A DNA stretch of 64,000 nt, from contig NC_045145.1 of the NCBI RefSeq assembly GCF_008831285.2, positions 14,090,040 through 14,154,039 on the forward strand, read 5' to 3'. The stretch is from Nymphaea colorata. Its lineage: Eukaryota > Streptophyta > Magnoliopsida > Nymphaeales > Nymphaeaceae. Both the position numbers and the translations under genes were made by a program. Each line of letters starts with the position of its first letter. Within the stretch, counting starts at the first letter, position 1. Under the pieces are notes generated by a model, which had not been told where the DNA came from, made no database searches, and saw only the letters and a list, made by a program, of their open reading frames with translations. Below, in pieces: positions 57,976-64,000 of the stretch.

Positions 57976-59541
57976 ATGAGATCAACGTCGTCTTATTATC
58001 TGAAGAGCATCCTTTCGAGAAATCAATTACCTCTCGGAAGAATGTTGCCTTCTAATCTTGCGACTCCTTTCAGATATTCCCACTCCTTTGCTCACAGTCA
58101 AGTGAAGAAGAGGCCTGCTGCCCAACAGGAGACAATGGGCGGCGAGACAGCTGAAAGTCATGGGATCGACCACATAGTGAAGTATGCTAATTTCTTTCAT
58201 TTCTAAGTGCGAAACCATCGAGAACTTACGCGCGTCTTGGTTTTCTTAGTTAACCAGAATTGCTTTTGTTCAATGCAGCAACGGGCACAAGATTAGCGTG
58301 ACACAGTTAGGAACTGCGTATGGCTCACCAAGAAAATTCTCCACCTGGTAGTGTCTTGCTTTATGTTTTTCTGATCAGATTGATCAAGTAAAATTGAATT
58401 CAGACCAAAAATTTTATCTCCTAGCTATTAATGTTATATGTGACCGGAACAAAGTACATGGTGAAAATGGCTACTTTGGTTCGGATACAAACTAAATCTA
58501 ATTTTCATTTGCTGACTTTAACCCAAATCAATTCATTAGTATCTGAATAATCTTTTTTTTTTATATATATAGAATGTAGATGTATCTAAACCCAGACTTT
58601 GCTAGGATCTCATTTTTCATGAAGCAAAACTGAAAGCAAGCATCGGATTCAAATCCTTGTGAATTATTTATAGCTGTCAATCTTCCTGCTGTGGTACGTA
58701 AATTAATTCCACCTCTACATCAAACTGAACTGCAGGGTTCGGTGGCTGCTCGGTTCTATCGTAGTTATTATCTTCCCTTATTGGCAAACGAAATGGCAGA
58801 ACTTTCTTAGAATAGAAGGTAAGCAAATTTGTGTGGCTACTTTCTTCTTACAGACTATAAGAACAGAAGGTTGCTTATGAAGTCAACATTGCTAGCAGTA
58901 TCCACGTATCTGGGAAGTAAATTGGGACTATAGATCTTCAAGTTGAAAGGATTCAATACCTGTGGGTGTGTATGTCTGTGAGAGAGAAGGGTTTCCTTAA
59001 TTACTTCTTGATCCATGGATGTGGAAATTAAAACCCGAAGAGCTTTCTACAACACAATCAGCTATAAATATATTGCATGTTGAGTGTTCGGTATATATTG
59101 GTTTTGTCAGGAGAAATAGAAGCTGTTGCAGAGAAGGTAGAAGGTGCAGTGGAGGTGGTGGAGAAGGTGGCAGCCGTAGCAGAGGAGGTATCAGAAGAGG
59201 TTGCAGAGTCTCTTCCTTCTGAGGGAAAGCTGAAGGATGCTGTCTTGTTTGTTAAACATGTGTCCGAAGAAGCCAAAAAAGAAGCAGAGTTGGCACTCAA
59301 ACTCATCCATGAGGTAAAGCTCGGAATTCAGCATACGTGTATAATAATGTAAACTAAAAACCGGATTGTAGCCGCGTTTTTTCCTTTCCAAAATAAAAAA
59401 TCGCAACTAGTATTGTTTGGTGCTTCTCAAAAAACAAAATTCTTATTCAATTTCCTGAATGTTTGAATGCAGGTGGCTGAGGCAAAGGAAGACGCGGAAA
59501 CAATCATGGAACCGATTATTCATCAAGAGAGAAAAGACTGA
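57976..59541 (+). CDS. Small organelle-type membrane protein of unknown function
   Basis: Five exons, 57976-58181, 58279-58347, 58736-58818, 59111-59313 and 59473-59541, join in phase to 209 residues ending in TGA. The first about 50 residues are rich in Ser, Arg and Leu with almost no acidic residues, as in a mitochondrial or plastid leader. Residues 92-108 (WVRWLLGSIVVIIFPYW) form a likely membrane segment. The rest is a highly charged Ala/Glu/Val/Lys helix (VEVVEKVAAVAEEVSEEVAE and onward) that should form a coiled coil or amphipathic helix, ending AKEDAETIMEPIIHQERKD. I believe similar uncharacterised proteins occur across land plants, with the same order of leader, GSPRKF motif, membrane helix and charged helix, but I know no function. 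The membrane part is encoded by its own 83-base exon. Expression support would be needed to be sure of every exon. Confidence 0.75.
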
Positions 59542-61555
59542 AGCAGAGAAAGAGGGGGCAGTTCAAACTCCACAATTCTTAGTATTGATTTGCCAAATTA
59601 TTGTATGATGACAATATTTGTAACATTGATATTCTCTATTTAATACGATTCTAGAGAGAGAGAGAGAGAGAGAGAGTGAATAAGTGCCGCCATGGACGAT
59701 GCTCTGCGGCGGATCCGGTCTACCCGAGTCCGGTAGGATTCAAAAATTATGAATTATTTCACGCACGTCCATGCAGTGTTTCGCGACTGTGTTTTACTCC
59801 TACGTCCGACAAAGGTCACAGTTGATTGCACATAAATGTGGAACATGTTGTCAAAAGCTGAAGTCTTCTAAGTTTGAAACTGAATCTCTGGAGCTGGCTA
59901 CATGAGATCCAAAGATCGACTCCCAACTGTTACACACTAAGAACCATTTCACACAGACATGCCTGAAAAGAGTGGACACTGGTGCAAATATCTTAGGTAG
60001 ATAGACTAATATTTTTTAGTGTATGTTTTGACATTATTTGCTTAGCATAAAGTTTTAAAAAATGTTTGTTTTACATTGGGATCACACTTGCACCTATATC
60101 AAGATCTGCACCCATGTGGATCAAGACTCGTGCGCACTCTGTTTGGTATAAGACACTCAGAAACGTTTTGTTTTTACCTAGATCAGTTTGAATCCAATCT
60201 CTTTATGCATTTGCCAGTTGATGTACAAGTCGGTACACCTACATTGCACATGATCCACCTCGCAAGTCGACACGTATCTCATATTATCAATGACATAAGC
60301 TGCCCTGTCTGCACGTCAACTCCGAAACCATTGTCTTGTCTTGTTAAATAAACCAAGCTATCAATATTATATACATCAACTCGTTCACAAATTTGCCAGT
60401 TTGGTAATTGTTTGCTCGTATCTATGCTAGTTGCCGCTTTCTTTATATATTGAAAATGCGTGAAAGCAAATTTAGTTTCACATGTAGGATTAGCTGAATC
60501 GAGGTTCTATCACTTGTTGTTTCTCTTTTTCCCAGTCGGGCCAAGCTCCAGCCGATCTGAATACGAGCCATGTATGAAAAAAGAACATAGTGACATTTGA
60601 AAGTAAGGTTCTTTACTTAAAAACCCAAAATATATGTTCATTCCACCAACTTAAGGCACCTTATACGAAAAATGTATATCCTTTGTTCTTTACGAGGCAA
60701 GCTAACTGAGGTTGATCGAGTCAAGCATACGCAATTCAAGCTTGACCCGTTTAACCATTTGCTCAAACCCAACTACATTCAGATAAACATCAAAACTACA
60801 TTAAAAAAAAAAATTAAGAATTCAGACCAACTGTTAATTAAGGAATTATACTTAAGATAAGCATCAGACAATTTGCATGTGCACCCTAATGTATGAAATA
60901 TTTATAATCGCTATTGCTTGCTTTGTAAAATTTTAAAATAATGCAAAAACATCTATAATCCGTCCAGCTATTCGATATTTAGAAAAGGCTAGTTAAGTTA
61001 AGGATGTATCTTAGAAAAAACTACTATAACTGCTTATAAGTACATATACTATAACTAATTAGTACGAATGACATATTTTAACTTGGAAACGGTTCTTCCA
61101 TCATCAAAATATAACAACTTTTAGGCCTGAACGTGATGTATGCTACAGTCCCTTGATTTCTGATTAATTAGGTCATTAAAATGCCTATTGATGTACTGTA
61201 ATGAAGTCATGAACGCTATCCTCCTAATAAGCTAAGACAAAAAAAATCCAAAGTATTGGATATTATGCTGATTTATCAATGAAAGTCTTTTACAGAGGCA
61301 GAGCTACTACGCTAGGGGCGCCCAGTTGAAAAGGGATAAGTTTAAAATAGATTAAGGGGAAGCTGCAGTCATGAATCTACTCTAAAAATTGGGGTCTATG
61401 CATGCATAGACCATTGTAATACAATATTTTATGAATCTTTTACAACTATTTAGTCAAATTCATAGAACTAAGAAACTATTCCCATGGACAAATGGCATCG
61501 GAGTCCATGAACAGGAGGCATATTTCTTAATAATGTTAGTGGCGTCCATCCTTTT

Positions 61556-61578
61556 AAACCCTAAACCCTAAACCCTAA
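61556..61578. repeat. Short interstitial telomere-type repeat
   Basis: Three and a fraction units of AAACCCT, the Arabidopsis-type plant telomere repeat, immediately left of the tandem array. It is too short to be a chromosome end; it may be a telo-box or a repair scar. Confidence 0.85.
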
Positions 61579-61838
61579 TTTATGCGGCATGTGTGCGACA
61601 AAGTTTCTCAGCCTTGGGTAATTTATGAGCATGTGTGCGACAAAGTTTCTTAGTCTTGAGTAATTTATGCGGCATGTGTGTGCGACAAAGTTTCTCAGCC
61701 TTGGGTAATTTATGAGCATGTGTGCGACAAAGTTTCTTAGTCTTGAGTAATTTATGCGGCATGTGTGTGCGACAAAGTTTCTCAGCCTTAAGGCAATTTA
61801 TGGGACATGAGTGCCACAAAGTTCTCAGCGTAGGGTAG
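61579..61838. repeat. Tandem array of six 42-46-bp units alternating between two types
   Basis: Units at 61579-61621, 61622-61663, 61664-61708, 61709-61750, 61751-61796 and 61797-61838. Units 1, 3 and 5 begin TTTATGCGGCATG and contain TTTCTCAGCCTT; units 2 and 4 begin TTTATGAGCATG and contain TTTCTTAGTCTTGAG; unit 6 is a diverged edge copy. Alternation gives a higher-order dimer of about 85-87 bp. The minus-strand open frame across it is a by-product of the repeat. Confidence 0.9.
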
Positions 61839-62699
61839 TTAGTTTCCTCTGGAAGTATGTCGAATTAGAAAAAGAAAAAAAAAACGGCGGTGAAAAATAA
61901 TTTTGGGAAGTATGACCCGGATCCAACCTAAATGTTGGGCCCATAGTCCTCCGCTAATTGTGGGAGTTATGACAAAATCCCTTTCCTCAAAAAGGCTTCT
62001 TTTTCGCGACTGATCAGTGGCTTAGTTTGCATAAGGGCGTGCTAGTCAACATCACGTACTGGAGAACACTAGCACCTTTTTTCTTTTTCTTTTTTTTCCT
62101 TTCCCCTCTTTTTTTTCTTTTCTCTACCTTTTTTTTTTTTTACAATAAGTTAATCTCGCTAGCCTTTTATGTTTTTAGATAAGAATATAAGGGCTGGAGA
62201 AAAGTTTTAAAAAATTATAAACTAATGACGCACGTCATGCAACATATGCTTTTGGAAATAATTGATGTTCACTTGTTTGGCACACTGTTGCTCTTCTTTT
62301 TTCATGAAAGTTCGGTACCCATTAAATTAAATTACGGAGACCCTATCGAGATCGTGCATGGAAATAAGTTAAAATTTGGACCACCCTTTTCTGCCTTTTC
62401 TCTTTCGTTATGCTATTCTAAGCTGCTGTGTAGAGAGGGCCTAACTTTATCGAGGGTGGTTTTCAAAAAACGTCTGCTTGGCTTGCTTCTCGCGTTTCAA
62501 ATCTGCACTGGAGTACTTGTAATTTTAATTAGTGTTTAATTTTCCTTCGTCTGTGGAGCTTTCTTCTTCTTTTGGAGTTTTAGATATGCTTTTAATTACG
62601 ATCTATATGATTGAAATGAATTCCGAATGCAGTCGTCGGAATTTAGATCGTTGACATTCCACCTTCCATGTCCGCTAGTTGGGTTATTTTTCACGGTCA

Positions 62700-62870
62700 G
62701 GAGTAGAGCCAAGGGAGTCGGCAGGGGGCATTGGGTCCCCTCAATTTTTTTTTTTTTTAATTTACATGTAAATTGTTAAAAGTTTTCAGTTATCTGATAT
62801 AAAAATTTTGAAAGTATAATTCAGCCCCCTTCATAAAAAAAATTAATTCTTAGCTTAGCTCCCCTCTTGA
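62700..62870. repeat. Degenerate dispersed repeat
   Basis: Starts near AGAGCCAAGGGAGTCGGCAG, with GGGTCCCCTCAATTTTT, AAATTTTGAAAGTATAATT and a closing CAGCCCCCTT, then TTAGCTCCCCTC. Same layout as the segments at 4170-4515 and 28785-28890; the best preserved of the set here. Confidence 0.45.
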
Positions 62871-64000
62871 AGATAGTTACCAAAAGACCTCACATAATAA
62901 TGGCTCAGGTTCTAATGCCCAAACATTTTGTTATTTTGCACCTTTAGAGCCCATTTGGTCCCACAGTTTTCCTTTTCCCCATCGACAAGAAAAAGTAAAA
63001 GATGGCAACACCCCAGATCAGATGAAGATCGATTCTTCGTTGCCGAGGAAAGTGTGAGTCGCACGATACACTTTTCTCACCAACCTATTTCGATCCTTGT
63101 TCCATTAAATGGTCGAAAACTTTAGTTTTTTTTGCGAGATTTTGTTTTAGGGGGCTTTTGATGGCCTTGAATTTTAATTACACCTCAAACTGAAATTGGA
63201 ACGGAGTTTCTAGTTTTAGGTTTCCTTTGTATTTGACAGCCTACAATTTTGATACCAAAAGGAATTAAAACTGTAGAATTGACAAATTGAAAACATCATC
63301 GCATGTGCCCCAAAGACGGATGGGAAAAAAATTTAAAATTCCAGAATCATAATTTCACCCCTCATTATAGAATCACAAATATTCTGGTTCTAGAATGAAG
63401 CTATAATTCTGTAACGAAAATTTTCTGTTTGATTTGATGACACAATTCTTATTTTATCGATAAATGAGAATTTTTATTTTAGAATTCCATGATTTCTGGC
63501 TGTTCAACAAGAAATGGTGGAAGAGAAGAGAATGACTCTTTTAAGAAATTGAAAAAAGATAATTAGCCAAACAGATACAGATGCAATGGTTTTCTCAAGC
63601 GATTCCCGAAACGAACTATGCATGCGAATCAGCCAATTTTTTACTAGGCATTCGAATATAAATTATTGGGGTTGCGTTTGTGCAAACTGAAAAGGGGGAG
63701 GCCCGATTTTAAATTTGAAAGAGTTGAGTGAAAAGTCAGATGAGCATTTGCTGCGATGTTGTGGGTTCTGATTCGCGACGGGGAGTCTGAAAACGAAATA
63801 TAAAAATCACCACGAAAACCTAATAATAACGCATTCCCTAGTTAAACTTGGGCGTTACATCATCAGCACATTTAGAGAGAGAGAGAGAGAGCCAGAGGGG
63901 CCTTTTAAGCCCCCATTAAATGCTAGAAAATCCACAGTTTCTGGAATTGGATTCCTGATCATCTTTTGGAGTTTCTGATCAGGCCGCTTCTTGCCCTCCT

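Larger units (their letters stand above)
59542..64000. other. Intergenic region at the right end
   Basis: I see no gene. A (GA)n run at about 59653-59676 lies in or after the 3' UTR of the preceding gene. Then come AT-rich sequence, a telomere-like block with a tandem array (61556-61838), a C/T-rich tract (62080-62140), a degenerate dispersed repeat (62700-62870) and a (GA)n run at 63874-63890. The open frame at 62225-62539 (+) has no recognisable domain. Confidence 0.5.

Noticed and set aside
61580-61819. Minus-strand open frame with a repeating KLCRTH-type peptide
   Set aside because: It is produced by the 42-46-bp tandem array; the frame happens to stay open. No start or domain supports a protein.

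Overview
The window looks like nuclear DNA of a flowering plant. Genes are split by GT-AG introns, intergenic stretches are long and AT-rich with many (TA)n and (CT)n microsatellites, the telomere-type repeat is CCCTAAA, and every recognisable protein belongs to a plant family. I cannot name the species; nothing specific identifies it. All gene models were read by eye from splice signals, reading phase and remembered family sequences. No similarity search was run.

Layout, left to right. (1) 302-657 (+): last exon of a blue-copper phytocyanin whose first exon lies off the left edge. (2) 8816-10084 (-): intronless RING-H2 E3 ligase of the ATL6/ATL31 type. (3) 13661-20390 (+): an eight-exon gene for a P3B-type P-ATPase, the plant PH1 family related to bacterial MgtA, known in petunia to help hyperacidify the vacuole. 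(4) 20941-26050 (-): a GH5 glucan 1,3-beta-glucosidase gene, tail to tail with PH1. All family exons except a clear signal-peptide exon are present, but the reading frame is broken by an in-frame TGA and a one-base frameshift. (5) 31464-34489 (-): a three-exon bHLH factor of subgroup Ia (bHLH94/96-like). (6) 34490-50244: a gene-poor, repeat-rich interval that includes two inverted copies of one MITE. (7) 50245-52430 (-): an unrecognised, apparently decayed multi-exon gene. (8) 52770-53942 (-): a second, different ATL protein (ATL51/52/54 type). (9) 57976-59541 (+): a five-exon gene for a small protein with an organelle-type leader, one membrane segment and a charged helical domain; its function is unknown to me. 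(10) 59542-64000: intergenic, with a telomere-like block next to a tandem array whose units alternate between two types.

The genes do not form a pathway; this is an ordinary mixed plant neighbourhood. The most informative items are the PH1 pump, the intact-looking but doubly broken GH5 gene beside it, the unrecognised gene relic at 50-52 kb, the inverted MITE pair, and the alternating tandem array at 61.6 kb. I found no tRNA, rRNA or CRISPR array and no wholly new system.
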